56,127 nucleotides of DNA from an uncultured Phascolarctobacterium sp. (GCA_905200645.1 CAJKLD010000014.1:1-56127); one strand, 5' to 3'; positions 42,932 through 52,109 are shown, counted from the first letter of the stretch. Made by a program: numbers and translations. The notes: generated by a model not told the origin, from the letters alone.

Positions 42932-43639
42932 ATGACTATGCAGGTTAAGCTGGTGCGTTATACGCCGGAGCCGGAGCGTACTGTGGCTATGAGTGCCAGA
43001 CTTTGCTATTCACCTATTGGTGCTGCTCAGCTGGAAGAACGCATTAGTGACGAGCAGGCTGCCAATTTAGTGCGCAAGCTGGTAAGTATGGGGCATTTTT
43101 CTACTTTAGAACATGTAACTTTTACTTTTGCCATTGAAGGAGTTTCCCGTGTTTTGACGCATCAGTTGGTGCGTCATCGTATAGCTTCTTATTCGCAGCA
43201 GTCCCAGCGCTATGTCAAAGAGCATGATTTTGAAACCATTATGCCCGTTTCTATTGCCCAAAATTCTGAAGCTAAAGCTAAATTTGAAGCTTTGATGACA
43301 GAAATTCAAGCCTTGTATAACGAGTTTACCGAAGCCGGCATTTTGGCAGAGGACGCTCGCTATATTCTGCCCAACGCAGCGGAAACGAAAATAGTCTGCA
43401 CTTTTAACGCTCGCTCTTTGCTGAACTTTTTCAGCCTGCGTTGCTGTACCCGCGCGCAATGGGAAATTCGTGCGTTGGCTAATAAAATGTTGGCAGAAGT
43501 CAAAAAGGTCGCTCCTGTTATTTTTGAAAATGCCGGACCTACCTGTGTTTCCGAGGGCGTGTGTCACGAAGGTGCTATGTCCTGTGGTCGCTTGCATGTG
43601 ATTTTAGCGCAGAAGGCTAAAGAAAATGCCGGTAAATAA
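42932..43639 (+). CDS. thyX: FAD-dependent thymidylate synthase
   Basis: 235 residues; makes dTMP from dUMP with flavin chemistry. The ThyX motif RHRxxS is seen in LVRHRIASYSQQSQRY, with STLEHVTFTFAIEGVSR before it and NARSLLNFFSLRCC near the C-terminus. AAAGGAGG precedes ATG 42932. Confidence 0.95.
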   Translation: MTMQVKLVRYTPEPERTVAMSARLCYSPIGAAQLEERISDEQAANLVRKLVSMGHFSTLEHVTFTFAIEGVSRVLTHQLVRHRIASYSQQSQRYVKEHDFETIMPVSIAQNSEAKAKFEALMTEIQALYNEFTEAGILAEDARYILPNAAETKIVCTFNARSLLNFFSLRCCTRAQWEIRALANKMLAEVKKVAPVIFENAGPTCVSEGVCHEGAMSCGRLHVILAQKAKENAGK

Positions 43640-43651
43640 AGGAGGCTGCCT

Positions 43652-44401
43652 GTGACTCAGCAAGCAAATGAGGTAATTGCCGGACGTAATGCTGTCAGTG
43701 AAGCTTTAAAAGGTCAGCGTCCTTTGAACAAGCTGTATGTGCAGGAGGGGGCTCACGGGGGCAGCTTAGGCGAGCTTTTGGCGTTGGCAAAAAATAAAGG
43801 CGTGCCGGTAGAAACTGTCAAGGCAGAAAAACTGGATAAGCTGGCTCCGGGAATGCGTCACCAAGGTGTAGTCGCACTGGCTGCGCCCATCGCGTTTCAA
43901 ACTTTGGACGATGTGTTCGCTAAGGCTGCGACTAAAGGCGAAGCTCCGTTTCTGTTGCTTTTAGACGAGCTGCAGGATCCGCAGAATGTGGGCGCCTTAA
44001 TTCGTACTGCCGATGCCGCCGGTGTACATGGAGTGTTGCTGCCGCGCCGCCGCAGCTGTCCTTTAAATGCCGTGGTGGCAAAAATTTCCGCAGGCGCTGT
44101 GGAATATGTGCCGGTGGTGCAGATAGGCAATATTGTCCAAACTATGGAAGAGCTTAAGGAACGCGGCTGTTGGCTGGTGGGCGCAGATATGGATGGCGTA
44201 GATTTTTATGCTGCCAATTTAACGGGCCCCATTGTGTTGGTTATCGGCGCAGAAGGTAAAGGTCTGGGTCGCTTAGTAAAACAAAAATGTGACGATATAG
44301 TCAGCCTGCCAATGCACGGCGGTGTTAATTCGTTAAATGCTTCTAATGCAGGAGCAGTTTTAATGTATGAAGTGGTGCGTCAACGCCATTCGTTCCAATG
44401 A
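43652..44401 (+). CDS. rlmB: 23S rRNA 2'-O-ribose methyltransferase
   Basis: 249 residues, SpoU/TrmH-type SPOUT methyltransferase. N-terminal substrate-binding domain (VIAGRNAVSEALKGQRPLNK), then LLLDELQDPQNVGALIRTAD, IGAEGKGLGRLVKQKCD and VNSLNASNAGAVLMYE, which form the knotted SAM site. GTG start with AAAGGAGG upstream. It lies 12 bp after thyX. Confidence 0.95.
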   Translation: MTQQANEVIAGRNAVSEALKGQRPLNKLYVQEGAHGGSLGELLALAKNKGVPVETVKAEKLDKLAPGMRHQGVVALAAPIAFQTLDDVFAKAATKGEAPFLLLLDELQDPQNVGALIRTADAAGVHGVLLPRRRSCPLNAVVAKISAGAVEYVPVVQIGNIVQTMEELKERGCWLVGADMDGVDFYAANLTGPIVLVIGAEGKGLGRLVKQKCDDIVSLPMHGGVNSLNASNAGAVLMYEVVRQRHSFQ

Positions 44402-44409
44402 GGTGAAGT

Positions 44410-44928
44410 ATGGGCGAATACTTAATTGTTGATGGATATAATGTTATCAATGCTTGGAAAGAATTTGCCCAGCTGCGCCAAACAAGCTTAGAACATGCCC
44501 GTGAACTTTTAGTGGCTGGTGTAAGTGAATATGCGGCTTTTAAAGGCTACAAAGCCATTGTGGTTTTTGATGCGCTAGATGTAGCAGGCAATGCGGCAGT
44601 GGAAACTATTCACGGCATTCAGGTGGTCTATACCAGTGAGGGAGAAACCGCTGATTCCTGGATTGAAAGGCGTGCTTACGAATTAGGCCATGGACCGCAG
44701 AAATCCAAGGTTTTTGTAGTAACCAGTGATTATGCGGAGCAGATAAATGTTTTGGGAGCCGGAGCCTATCGTGTTTCCGCTAGAGAATTTCGTGAGGACT
44801 ATAAAAAAACTAAACGGCAGATAGCCGAGCGTCTGCGTATTCCTCGCGGCGCTTTAAACCGCAACGAACTTGGCGGGCGTATTAATGGGCCTATTTTGGA
44901 GCATTTGGAAAAAATGCGCCGTCGATAA
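44410..44928 (+). CDS. NYN-domain RNase-like protein (YacP/Rae1)
   Basis: 172 residues with LIVDGYNVINAWKEF, VVFDALD and VVTSDYAEQINVLGAGAYRV, the acidic residues of the NYN/PIN-like fold. In Bacillus the homologue Rae1 cleaves mRNA at the ribosome. Position after cysS-mrnC-rlmB and before sigH is the conserved Firmicute order. Basic C-terminal tail. Confidence 0.92.
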   Translation: MGEYLIVDGYNVINAWKEFAQLRQTSLEHARELLVAGVSEYAAFKGYKAIVVFDALDVAGNAAVETIHGIQVVYTSEGETADSWIERRAYELGHGPQKSKVFVVTSDYAEQINVLGAGAYRVSAREFREDYKKTKRQIAERLRIPRGALNRNELGGRINGPILEHLEKMRRR

Positions 44929-44930
44929 AG

Positions 44931-44959
44931 TTGACGGCAAGGGCTTGACGGGATATAAT
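44931..44959 (+). promoter_or_regulatory. Promoter of sigH
   Basis: TTGACG (44931-44936), 17 bp, TATAAT (44954-44959), 47 nt before the chosen ATG. A second TTGACG at 44945 is too close to the -10 to be used. Confidence 0.75.
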
Positions 44960-45005
44960 AAAATCGTATTCTTATTACAGAACCCACATGGAGGACATGT
45001 ATTTG

Positions 45006-45740
45006 ATGATTACGGATACGGTAAATAAAAACGAACCGTATGATACTTTTGCAAAAATGACGGATGAGGAAATCGTTTCAGATGCTCAGCTGCATGACAA
45101 TGTACTGGCGCAGGAATATTTGCTGCACAAGTATAGAAATTTTGTCAGAGCTAAAGCTCGCAGCTATTTTCTTATTGGCGCAGAACGGGAAGATATTATT
45201 CAAGAGGGCATGATTGGTTTGTATAAGGCAATTCGTGACTACAAAAATGATAAACAGTCTTCCTTTCGTGCCTTTGCGGAGCTTTGTGTAACAAGACAAA
45301 TTATTACTGCAATTAAAACAGCGACGCGTCAAAAGCATATTCCCCTGAATTCTTATGTTTCTCTTAATAAGCCTATTTATGAGGAAGACAGCGATAGAAC
45401 GCTGCTGGATATTATCAGCGGTGTGCGAGTAGCTAATCCCGAGGATATGGTTATCAGCAGGGAAGAATTCAGCGATATTGAGAATAAAATGAATGATATT
45501 CTCAGCGATTTAGAGTGGAAAGTGCTGATGAGTTATTTGGACGGCAAATCTTATCAGGAAATAGCCGTAGAGCTCAACCGTCATATTAAATCCATAGATA
45601 ACGCGCTGCAGCGCGTAAAGCGTAAATTAGAAAAAAATATTATCAGCAAGGGAGAGATTACTGACCTCAGAACTGTTTACAGCGGTTTGTTAGCAATAGA
45701 TCCTTATGAACGCTTTAAAAACAAAGATTGTAAAAACTGA
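45006..45740 (+). CDS. sigH: RNA polymerase sigma factor SigH
   Basis: Sigma-70 family alternative sigma factor (Spo0H-like). 244 residues from ATG 45006; the ATGs at 44988 and 44997 lie within or too near the GGAGG site, and TTG 45003 is an alternative. Region 2 (EDIIQEGMIGLYKAIRDYKN, then SSFRAFAELCVTRQI) and region 4 HTH (KSYQEIAVELNRHIKSIDNALQRVKRKL in two parts: KSYQEIAVELNRHI and KSIDNALQRVKRKL) are complete. In non-sporulating relatives it usually controls competence-like genes. Confidence 0.93.
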   Translation: MITDTVNKNEPYDTFAKMTDEEIVSDAQLHDNVLAQEYLLHKYRNFVRAKARSYFLIGAEREDIIQEGMIGLYKAIRDYKNDKQSSFRAFAELCVTRQIITAIKTATRQKHIPLNSYVSLNKPIYEEDSDRTLLDIISGVRVANPEDMVISREEFSDIENKMNDILSDLEWKVLMSYLDGKSYQEIAVELNRHIKSIDNALQRVKRKLEKNIISKGEITDLRTVYSGLLAIDPYERFKNKDCKN

Positions 45741-45895
45741 TAATTATTGATAAATGTGTAACATTACGCTGCACTGTTGGGAAATTTTCAGAACGGTGTA
45801 TATTTTTAAAAGGATTTTAGAGATATTCAGCGAATATACTAGGTAACAATTTAGATTGAAATATTAACACTTCGGTGTCATAGGAGGTTTTTCAA

Positions 45896-46360
45896 ATGAA
45901 TCAAGTAGAAGAATTGTTGAAGGTTGTAGAAGCAGCGCAGGCTGACAAAGGTAATGTAGTTATCGTTACCGGTAAACCGGGCAGCGGCAAGAGCAAAGTA
46001 TTGCGTGAAGCTGCAGAAATTAAAAAATGGACTTATGTTGACTGCCGTATGCTGATTAGCGAAGAATTTTTAGCTATTCCGGCAGCAGACAGGGGTTTAT
46101 ATGCTCCAGATATGTTTGCAGAAATTTTGGCTAGCTACAATGCTGACGTTATCATTCTTGACAGACTGCAAACTCTGTTCGTTCCTGTATTCCATATTAA
46201 TACCGATAGCCTGATGCGTAAACTGAGCAAAAAGTTCACCATTATTACTGCATGGCCCGGCTATTTGGAAAACGGCAATCTGTGCTATGATAAATTTGAT
46301 GGCACCGAAGCTATCCGCATCAGCCCGGACGGCTTTAAGATTTGGAATGTAGAAGATTAA
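45896..46360 (+). CDS. BrxF-like P-loop NTPase, not in a BREX locus
   Basis: 154 residues with Walker A GKPGSGKS (26-33) and a Walker B-like ADVIILDRLQ around D89. Length and sequence layout match BrxF, the small P-loop protein of type 3 BREX phage-defence systems. None of the other BREX genes is nearby; the neighbours are sigH and pfkA. The gene has an own long leader (155 bp), AGGAGG before the ATG, and host-like codon use, so it looks fixed in the core genome. Other small P-loop families cannot be excluded. Confidence 0.7.
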   Translation: MNQVEELLKVVEAAQADKGNVVIVTGKPGSGKSKVLREAAEIKKWTYVDCRMLISEEFLAIPAADRGLYAPDMFAEILASYNADVIILDRLQTLFVPVFHINTDSLMRKLSKKFTIITAWPGYLENGNLCYDKFDGTEAIRISPDGFKIWNVED

Positions 46361-46395
46361 TTTTTCTTTTCTCCTATTGAATTCGGAGGCAAAGT

Positions 46396-47493
46396 ATGAC
46401 TGAAAAAAAGCGTTGCTTTGCAGTGCTGACGGGCGGCGGCGACTGCCCTGGCTTAAACGCCGTTATTAGAGCTGTAGTAAAGACTTTTTTGCAAAATGAC
46501 TGCGAAGTTTATGGCGTATATAATGGCTTTAACGGTTTAGTCAACGACAATTTAAAAAAGATAAGTTATGCTGAGGTTTCGGGCATTTTGCCCCGCGGTG
46601 GTACTATTCTAGGCACTACTAACCGTGATAATCCGTTTAAATTTGCCATTGAACAAGAGGATGGAAGCATAATCTATAAGGATATGCGGGAAAAAGTGCT
46701 GGAAAATCTGCAAAAGTATGATATTGAAGCTTTAGTTGTTATCGGTGGTGACGGCAGCCTAAATATTGGGGCGCAGTTGGCGAGAGAGTGTGGCGTTAAA
46801 GTAGTTGGCGTTCCGAAAACTATTGATAACGATTTGCCTTGCACGGAACGCACCTTTGGTTTTGATACGGCAATGGCAATGGCTACAGAAGCTGTGGACA
46901 GGCTGCATACTACTGCAGAATCTCATCACAGGGTAATGGTTTTAGAGGTTATGGGTCGTTATGCAGGCTGGATTGCCTTGCATAGCGGTATAGCAGGCGG
47001 CGCAGACGTTATTCTGCTGCCGGAGATTCCTTATCGGCTGGACAGCATTGTAACTAAATTGCAGCAGCGTGTAGACGCGGGCAAAAGTTTTAGTATTGTT
47101 GTTGTTGCTGAAGGTGCTAAACCTGAGGGCGGCGAAATGTCTGTTGCTCGTATGGTTAAGGGTAGTTTTGAACCTATCCGCTTGGGTGGAATTGGCGAAA
47201 AGGTGGCTCGCGAAATTGAAGAGCGTACAGGAATCGAATCAAGATGTACGGTTTTAGGCTATTTACAGCGCGGCGGTTCACCGACAGCTTTTGACAGAGT
47301 TTTATCTACCCGTTATGGCGTTGCTGCAGCAGAAGCATGTCTGCGTGGCGAGTATAATGTAATGGTTTCTTTGTATCATGACCAAATTGTAACAGTTTAT
47401 ATCCAAAAGGCAGCGTCAAAACCGCGGCAGGTGCCTGTGGATAGCGAAATTATCCGTACAGGTCGTCAGCTTGGTATTTGTTTTGGCGATTAA
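46396..47493 (+). CDS. pfkA: 6-phosphofructokinase, mixed-type (group III)
   Basis: 365 residues. GGDGS at 117-121 carries Gly at the position (E. coli Gly104) that favours ATP, while PKTIDND (140-146) has Lys at the position (E. coli Gly124) typical of pyrophosphate enzymes. This G/K combination is known from ATP-dependent group III PFKs, so ATP is the likely donor. GRYAGWIAL, GYLQRGG and a C-terminal RQVPVDSEI complete the fold. It commits fructose 6-phosphate to glycolysis. Confidence 0.93.
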   Translation: MTEKKRCFAVLTGGGDCPGLNAVIRAVVKTFLQNDCEVYGVYNGFNGLVNDNLKKISYAEVSGILPRGGTILGTTNRDNPFKFAIEQEDGSIIYKDMREKVLENLQKYDIEALVVIGGDGSLNIGAQLARECGVKVVGVPKTIDNDLPCTERTFGFDTAMAMATEAVDRLHTTAESHHRVMVLEVMGRYAGWIALHSGIAGGADVILLPEIPYRLDSIVTKLQQRVDAGKSFSIVVVAEGAKPEGGEMSVARMVKGSFEPIRLGGIGEKVAREIEERTGIESRCTVLGYLQRGGSPTAFDRVLSTRYGVAAAEACLRGEYNVMVSLYHDQIVTVYIQKAASKPRQVPVDSEIIRTGRQLGICFGD

Positions 47494-47531
47494 GAAGCAC
47501 CAGTTAATTTTTGATTCATTTAAAACGTATT

Positions 47532-47567
47532 AATAAGAGACAGTCAATGTGGCTGTCTCTTATTTTT
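47532..47567 (+). terminator. Terminator after pfkA
   Basis: AATAAGAGACAG / CTGTCTCTTAT followed by TTTT. Confidence 0.88.
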
Positions 47568-47614
47568 ATCTTTAGCAGTAATGAAAAATTAATGTGAGAA
47601 TATGTGTCAGACAA

Positions 47615-47643
47615 TTGCTTAATGCTATAAAATAGCGTATAAT
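47615..47643 (+). promoter_or_regulatory. Promoter of uppP
   Basis: TTGCTT (47615-47620), 17 bp, TATAAT (47638-47643), 33 nt before the ATG. Confidence 0.75.
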
Positions 47644-47675
47644 ATAACAGCATGACATTTTGAAAGGATGTTAAT

Positions 47676-48479
47676 ATGGATCAGTATCTTATTGCAGTTG
47701 TTGTAGGTGTCGTTGAAGGTTTGACAGAATTTCTGCCGGTTTCTTCTACAGGACACATGATTATTGTAGGACATATGCTGGGCTTTGACGGTCCGGTAGC
47801 AGATGTTTTTGATGTTTTTGTACAGCTTGGTGCGATTTTATCGGTTATCTTTATTTATAAAGAGCGGTTTGCCCGCTTTTTTACCAAGGATGGCTGGGAT
47901 ATGCACAAAGGCTTGTCCGTGTGGCATATAGCTGCAGGAATTGTCCCGGTTATGGGTGTGGCATATATTTGTTATCCTTTGATTAAAAAATATCTTTTTT
48001 CTCCGCTGACCGTTGCTATTGGTTTGGTTTTAGGCGGCTTATTGCTGATGTTTGCTGAGAATATGACTAAAGGTAAAGAAGAGCGGCTGGTAGATGATGT
48101 GGATAAAATTACGATGAAGCAGGCAATGTGGGTAGGCATCTATCAGTTCCTTTCATTGTGGCCGGGGTTTTCCCGCAGCGGCAGCACTATCGCCGGCGGA
48201 CTTTTAGTAGGGCTTTCGCGTCAGGCGGCTGCTAGCTATACGTTTTTAATTGCTGTACCTTTGATGTTTGTAGCCTGCATTTATGATTTACTGAAAAATT
48301 TTCATAATTTAAATGCAGATGATTTAACTGTGCTGGGTATTGGCTTTGCAGTTTCTTTTGTTGTTGCCTATTGGTCAGTACTGTGGTTCCTTAAATTTTT
48401 ACACAAATATGATTTAACCAGCTTTGCTTGGTATCGCATTGCTTTGGCCTGCGTTAGTTATTGGTACTTTTATTGCTGA
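47676..48479 (+). CDS. uppP: Undecaprenyl-diphosphatase
   Basis: Membrane enzyme that recycles undecaprenyl pyrophosphate for wall synthesis; also confers bacitracin resistance (bacA). 267 residues with seven or eight membrane segments. Active-site motifs GVVEGLTEFLPVSSTGH and WPGFSRSGSTIAGG are both present. Confidence 0.96.
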   Translation: MDQYLIAVVVGVVEGLTEFLPVSSTGHMIIVGHMLGFDGPVADVFDVFVQLGAILSVIFIYKERFARFFTKDGWDMHKGLSVWHIAAGIVPVMGVAYICYPLIKKYLFSPLTVAIGLVLGGLLLMFAENMTKGKEERLVDDVDKITMKQAMWVGIYQFLSLWPGFSRSGSTIAGGLLVGLSRQAAASYTFLIAVPLMFVACIYDLLKNFHNLNADDLTVLGIGFAVSFVVAYWSVLWFLKFLHKYDLTSFAWYRIALACVSYWYFYC

Positions 48480-48488
48480 TATATAAAT

Positions 48489-48559
48489 AAAAAACTCCGA
48501 CTGTATTTTGATATGTCCCCGGAATTTTGGATACATATTGTTTGGCAGTCGGAGTTTTT
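48489..48559. terminator. Bidirectional terminator between uppP and the dehydrogenase gene
   Basis: AAAAACTCCGACTG / CAGTCGGAGTTTTT with a 42-nt loop. Flanking A- and T-runs serve both converging genes. Confidence 0.85.
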
Positions 48560-48592
48560 GCTTACAATGAATGGTTTGGATAATTTTATTGC

Positions 48593-49789
48593 TTATTTGG
48601 CAGACCGATAGATTTTCACCATATCGTCTTGCGTAAGCACCTTAAATTGTCCTATGGCACGAGTGCCCATAAAGCTGCATTTATAGGCTAATTCAGCAAT
48701 TTGTGCATCGGTAAGTTCTGCGCCGATAAGGTCGTGAATATTAGTTGGCATGCCAATGTGACGGAAAAAGCTTTCCATAGCAGCAATTCCTTCTAAAGCA
48801 GTGGCTTTGGGGTCAGCATAATTGTAGGGAAGGCTGAATACATCAACAGCCAGTTTAGCAAATCTTTCAGGATTTTCTTGGTAAACATAACGTGCCCAGC
48901 TTCCCCAAATTGCTGCCAAACCAGCGCCGTGAGCTACGCCAAACATACCGCTGAGTTCGTGTTCCAGCTGATGGCAGGCCCAGTCGCCTAGGGTTCTGTC
49001 GCCTGTGACACCGTTGTGAGAGAAGGTTCCGCTCCACATAATTTCTGCGCGGGCATTGTAATCAGTGGGGCTTTTTAGCGCGATTTTAGCATTGCGCGTT
49101 AAAGTGCGCAGCAAAGCTGTAGCAATATTATCTACTAAATCAAGCTGCTTGAAAGCAGGCGTAGTAAAGTAGCGCTCCAAAGTATGGACAATAATATCCG
49201 TGCAGCCGCTGGCTGTTTGGTAAGCGGGTAAGGTATAAGTAAGCTCCGGATTGAGCAGAGAGAATTTTGCATAGCAGTAATCGGTTGTAAGGCCGCGTTT
49301 GAGCATGCCTTCGTCTTTAGTAACCACAGAGGAATTGCTCATTTCGCTGCCGGCAGCCGCAATGGTCAAAACTACGCCGATAGGAGCGCAGCCGGTAGCT
49401 TTTTTCTTGCCGGTATAGTAATCCCAAACATCGCCTTCATTGGCTAAACCGTAACCGATGCCTTTAGCACTGTCAATAACACTGCCGCCGCCAACTGCTA
49501 AAATAAAATCAACGTTTTCTTTGCGGCACAATTCAATGCCTTCGTTAATTTTGCTCAGCAGAGGATTGGGTACAACTCCACCTAACAGTACATATTCCAA
49601 GCCTGTTTCCTGCAAGCTGGCGCAGATGCGGTTCAGCAGACCGGATTTTTTAGCGCTTTGACCGCCAAAATGTACTAAAACTTTATGTGCGCCGTAACGC
49701 TTGCACATAGTGCCTGCCTGTGTTTCAACATTTTTGCCAAAAAGAACTTTGCTAGGTGCGAAAAATTCGAACTTTTCTTTTTTATACAT
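48593..49789 (-). CDS. Iron-containing alcohol dehydrogenase (YqhD/BDH type)
   Basis: 398 residues of the group III Fe-ADH family; NAD(P)H-dependent reduction of aldehydes such as butyraldehyde. The nucleotide site is LAVGGGSVIDSAKG; metal ligands lie in GCTDIIVHTLERYF and HQLEHELSGMFGVAHGAGLA. Ends in KVLTQDDMVKIYRSAK. GGAGG precedes the start on the minus strand. Confidence 0.93.
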   Translation of the reverse strand: MYKKEKFEFFAPSKVLFGKNVETQAGTMCKRYGAHKVLVHFGGQSAKKSGLLNRICASLQETGLEYVLLGGVVPNPLLSKINEGIELCRKENVDFILAVGGGSVIDSAKGIGYGLANEGDVWDYYTGKKKATGCAPIGVVLTIAAAGSEMSNSSVVTKDEGMLKRGLTTDYCYAKFSLLNPELTYTLPAYQTASGCTDIIVHTLERYFTTPAFKQLDLVDNIATALLRTLTRNAKIALKSPTDYNARAEIMWSGTFSHNGVTGDRTLGDWACHQLEHELSGMFGVAHGAGLAAIWGSWARYVYQENPERFAKLAVDVFSLPYNYADPKATALEGIAAMESFFRHIGMPTNIHDLIGAELTDAQIAELAYKCSFMGTRAIGQFKVLTQDDMVKIYRSAK

Positions 49790-49980
49790 AGCTATCCTCC
49801 TGAAAAATTATTGGTTAAACTTTTGCGAAAGCAGCTATTGCTTCGCTTTTCTGTTACTGTTTTTATTTTAGCACGGCGGTTTGTTTTTGTAAAATAATAG
49901 GCAGTAAAAGGGAGTGATTGCATCTAACAGTATATATTTGCTATAATTAGCTTAATTAGATAAAAGGAGTTGTGAAATAT

Positions 49981-50529
49981 ATGCAATACATAGCATGTTA
50001 CGGCGATAGCTTGGTGCAGGGATTTCCTTTCGGCAATAAATATTCTTGGACGGCGGTAGTGGAAAAGATTGCGCCCATAAAAATGCTTAATTACGGTTTG
50101 TGCGGCGATTGCTGTGACGATATCCTTTTTCGTATACGTCAGTATATTCTGCCGGAATATGTACAGCATATACTGTTTTTAGGTGGGGCTAATGATATTT
50201 TACAAGGCAGGCGCTTAGAAAACATTTTAGAGGATTATAAGCGGCTATTGCAGTGGTGTGATGAAAAAAATTATCGTCTTTGCCTGGTTTTACCGCTGCT
50301 TAGTGCTGACGAATATTTGAACCGCCATTTATGGGATTTACGCCAAAGCATTGAACAGCTTTATACGGAAAAGGCTCTGCTTTTAGATATGCAGCCTGCT
50401 ATCGGGTTAGACGTAGCTGCGCGCAAGGCAGCGTACTTAGACGGTGTGCATCCTTTGGCTAAAACTTATGAGGCGATGGGTATGTACGCTGCGCCTGTTT
50501 TGCTTAAGTGGCTGGCAGAAAAATACTGA
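49981..50529 (+). CDS. SGNH/GDSL-family hydrolase
   Basis: 182 residues from ATG 49981 (AAGGAG 11 nt upstream; GTG 49972 would be too close). Block I ACYGDSLVQGFPFG carries the catalytic Ser, block III ILFLGGANDILQ the Gly/Asn pair, and block V YLDGVHPLAKTYEAMG the Asp-His. No signal peptide, so it is a cytoplasmic esterase or lysophospholipase-type enzyme. Confidence 0.9.
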   Translation: MQYIACYGDSLVQGFPFGNKYSWTAVVEKIAPIKMLNYGLCGDCCDDILFRIRQYILPEYVQHILFLGGANDILQGRRLENILEDYKRLLQWCDEKNYRLCLVLPLLSADEYLNRHLWDLRQSIEQLYTEKALLLDMQPAIGLDVAARKAAYLDGVHPLAKTYEAMGMYAAPVLLKWLAEKY

Positions 50530-50603
50530 TAATAAATTTTTGTATAAAAATGCTTTTTCTAGCAAGCATAGAGAATTTGCTTAGAGGATTGAGAAATAAT
50601 GTT

Positions 50604-50631
50604 TTGCATTTGGCGTAAGCTATGGTAAAAT
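50604..50631 (+). promoter_or_regulatory. Promoter of the CorC-type transporter
   Basis: TTGCAT (50604-50609), 16 bp, TAAAAT (50626-50631). Confidence 0.65.
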
Positions 50632-50697
50632 AGAGACGATATATTTTTATGGAGGTGAAACTGCCGGCTTCGGTTAAGGAAGAAGCAGCAGATTTTT

Positions 50698-52056
50698 TTG
50701 GATTATCTTATAATACTGTTTAATGTGATCGTTGTATTATTTTTAGTTGCTCTGAACGGTTTCTTTGTGGCGTCAGAATTTTCTATTGTTAAAGTGCGTC
50801 CGTCGCGTCTTGATGCTTTACTTAAAGAAGGCAATCGCCGGGCTGTATACGCCAAAAAAGTTACAGAGCATTTAGATGCGTTTTTGTCCGTAACTCAGCT
50901 GGGTATTACTATTGCTTCCTTAGGTTTAGGCTGGATTGGCGAGCCTACAGTGGCAAAAATTCTGCATCCTGTTTTTGCTTTGATAAATATTCCGGAGCAT
51001 TTGGAGCATACAATCGCTTTTGTGCTCGGCTTCAGCGTTATTACTGCGTTGCATATTGTTTTGGGCGAACTGGTTCCTAAATCTCTTTCTATTCAAAAGA
51101 CGGAGCAAATTGTTCTGTTTGTTGCTTGGCCTTTGCTGATGTTCGATAAGCTGATGTATCCTGCGGTATGGTTTTTGAACCATGTGGCCAACTGGATTTT
51201 GCTTCGTATGGGTGTGGAAGCGGCTAGTGAAGCGGAAGAAGCTCATAACGAAGATGAAATTCGTATTCTAATGGAAGAAAGTCATAAACATGGTTATATC
51301 GATAAAACTGAGCTGACTTATTTAGATAATGTTTTCGATTTTTCTGACCGGCGCGCCAGCGATATTATGGTGCCTCGTACTGATATGATTTGCCTGTATT
51401 TGGAAGATCCGGTAGAGGAAAGTATTGAAACTGCTCTTAACGAGCGTATGACCCGTTATCCTATCTGCGAGGAGGATAAAGACCATATAATCGGTTTTTT
51501 GCATATTAAAGATCTAATGCGTTCTTTAAAGGACGGTCAACCGACGGATTTGCGCAGTCTTGCTCGTAATGTACTTTTGGTTCCGGAATCCTTGCCTATT
51601 AGTAAGCTGCTTAAAATGCTGCAAAAGCATCGCAGTCAAATAGCCGTGCTTATAGACGAATATGGCGGTACTGCCGGTATGGTAACGGTTGAGGATATTT
51701 TGGAGGAAATCGTCGGTGAAATTCAGGACGAATTTGACGAGGAGCGTCCGGAGGTAGAAGATAAAGGCAACAAGACCTATTCCGTAGATGGTAAGATGCT
51801 TTTAGACGACATTAACGACTTTTTTGAGCTCCAGCTTGATACTGAGGGTTGCGATACTATTGGCGGCTGGGTTTATGCGCAAATCGACTATCTGCCTAAG
51901 GTAGGACATAGGGTGAAAACACCGGAGGCGGAATTTACTGTTGAGGAAGTTGCCAAAATGCGTATTACGCGCGTAAGAATCCAGCTGCTGCATGAGCCGG
52001 AAAATATCCATGAAGAATTGCAGGAGGAATATCCTGACGACATTCAACATATTTAA
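50698..52056 (+). CDS. CNNM/CBS-domain transporter (HlyC/CorC family)
   Basis: 452 residues. An N-terminal CNNM domain with three or four membrane helices (ALNGFFVASEFSIVKVR, ITALHIVLGELVPKSLSIQK) is followed by two CBS domains (about 205-330, with DIMVPRTDMICLYLED and SQIAVLIDEYGGTAGMVTVE) and a CorC_HlyC C-terminal domain. Such proteins take part in Mg2+/Co2+ efflux. The only in-frame start near the family's usual N-terminus is TTG 50698, whose ribosome site (AAGGAAG) is distant; a strong GGAGGTGA at 50651-50658 serves a 24-codon frame that ends inside this gene. Confidence 0.9.
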   Translation: MDYLIILFNVIVVLFLVALNGFFVASEFSIVKVRPSRLDALLKEGNRRAVYAKKVTEHLDAFLSVTQLGITIASLGLGWIGEPTVAKILHPVFALINIPEHLEHTIAFVLGFSVITALHIVLGELVPKSLSIQKTEQIVLFVAWPLLMFDKLMYPAVWFLNHVANWILLRMGVEAASEAEEAHNEDEIRILMEESHKHGYIDKTELTYLDNVFDFSDRRASDIMVPRTDMICLYLEDPVEESIETALNERMTRYPICEEDKDHIIGFLHIKDLMRSLKDGQPTDLRSLARNVLLVPESLPISKLLKMLQKHRSQIAVLIDEYGGTAGMVTVEDILEEIVGEIQDEFDEERPEVEDKGNKTYSVDGKMLLDDINDFFELQLDTEGCDTIGGWVYAQIDYLPKVGHRVKTPEAEFTVEEVAKMRITRVRIQLLHEPENIHEELQEEYPDDIQHI

Positions 52057-52057
52057 C

Positions 52058-52095
52058 AAAAAAGACCTGTTCCCGTTAGGGAGCAGGCTTTTTTG
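52058..52095. terminator. Bidirectional terminator
   Basis: AAAAAAGACCTGTTCCC / GGGAGCAGGCTTTTTT around GTTA. Confidence 0.9.
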
Positions 52096-52109
52096 TTATG
52101 CGGTGTAAA

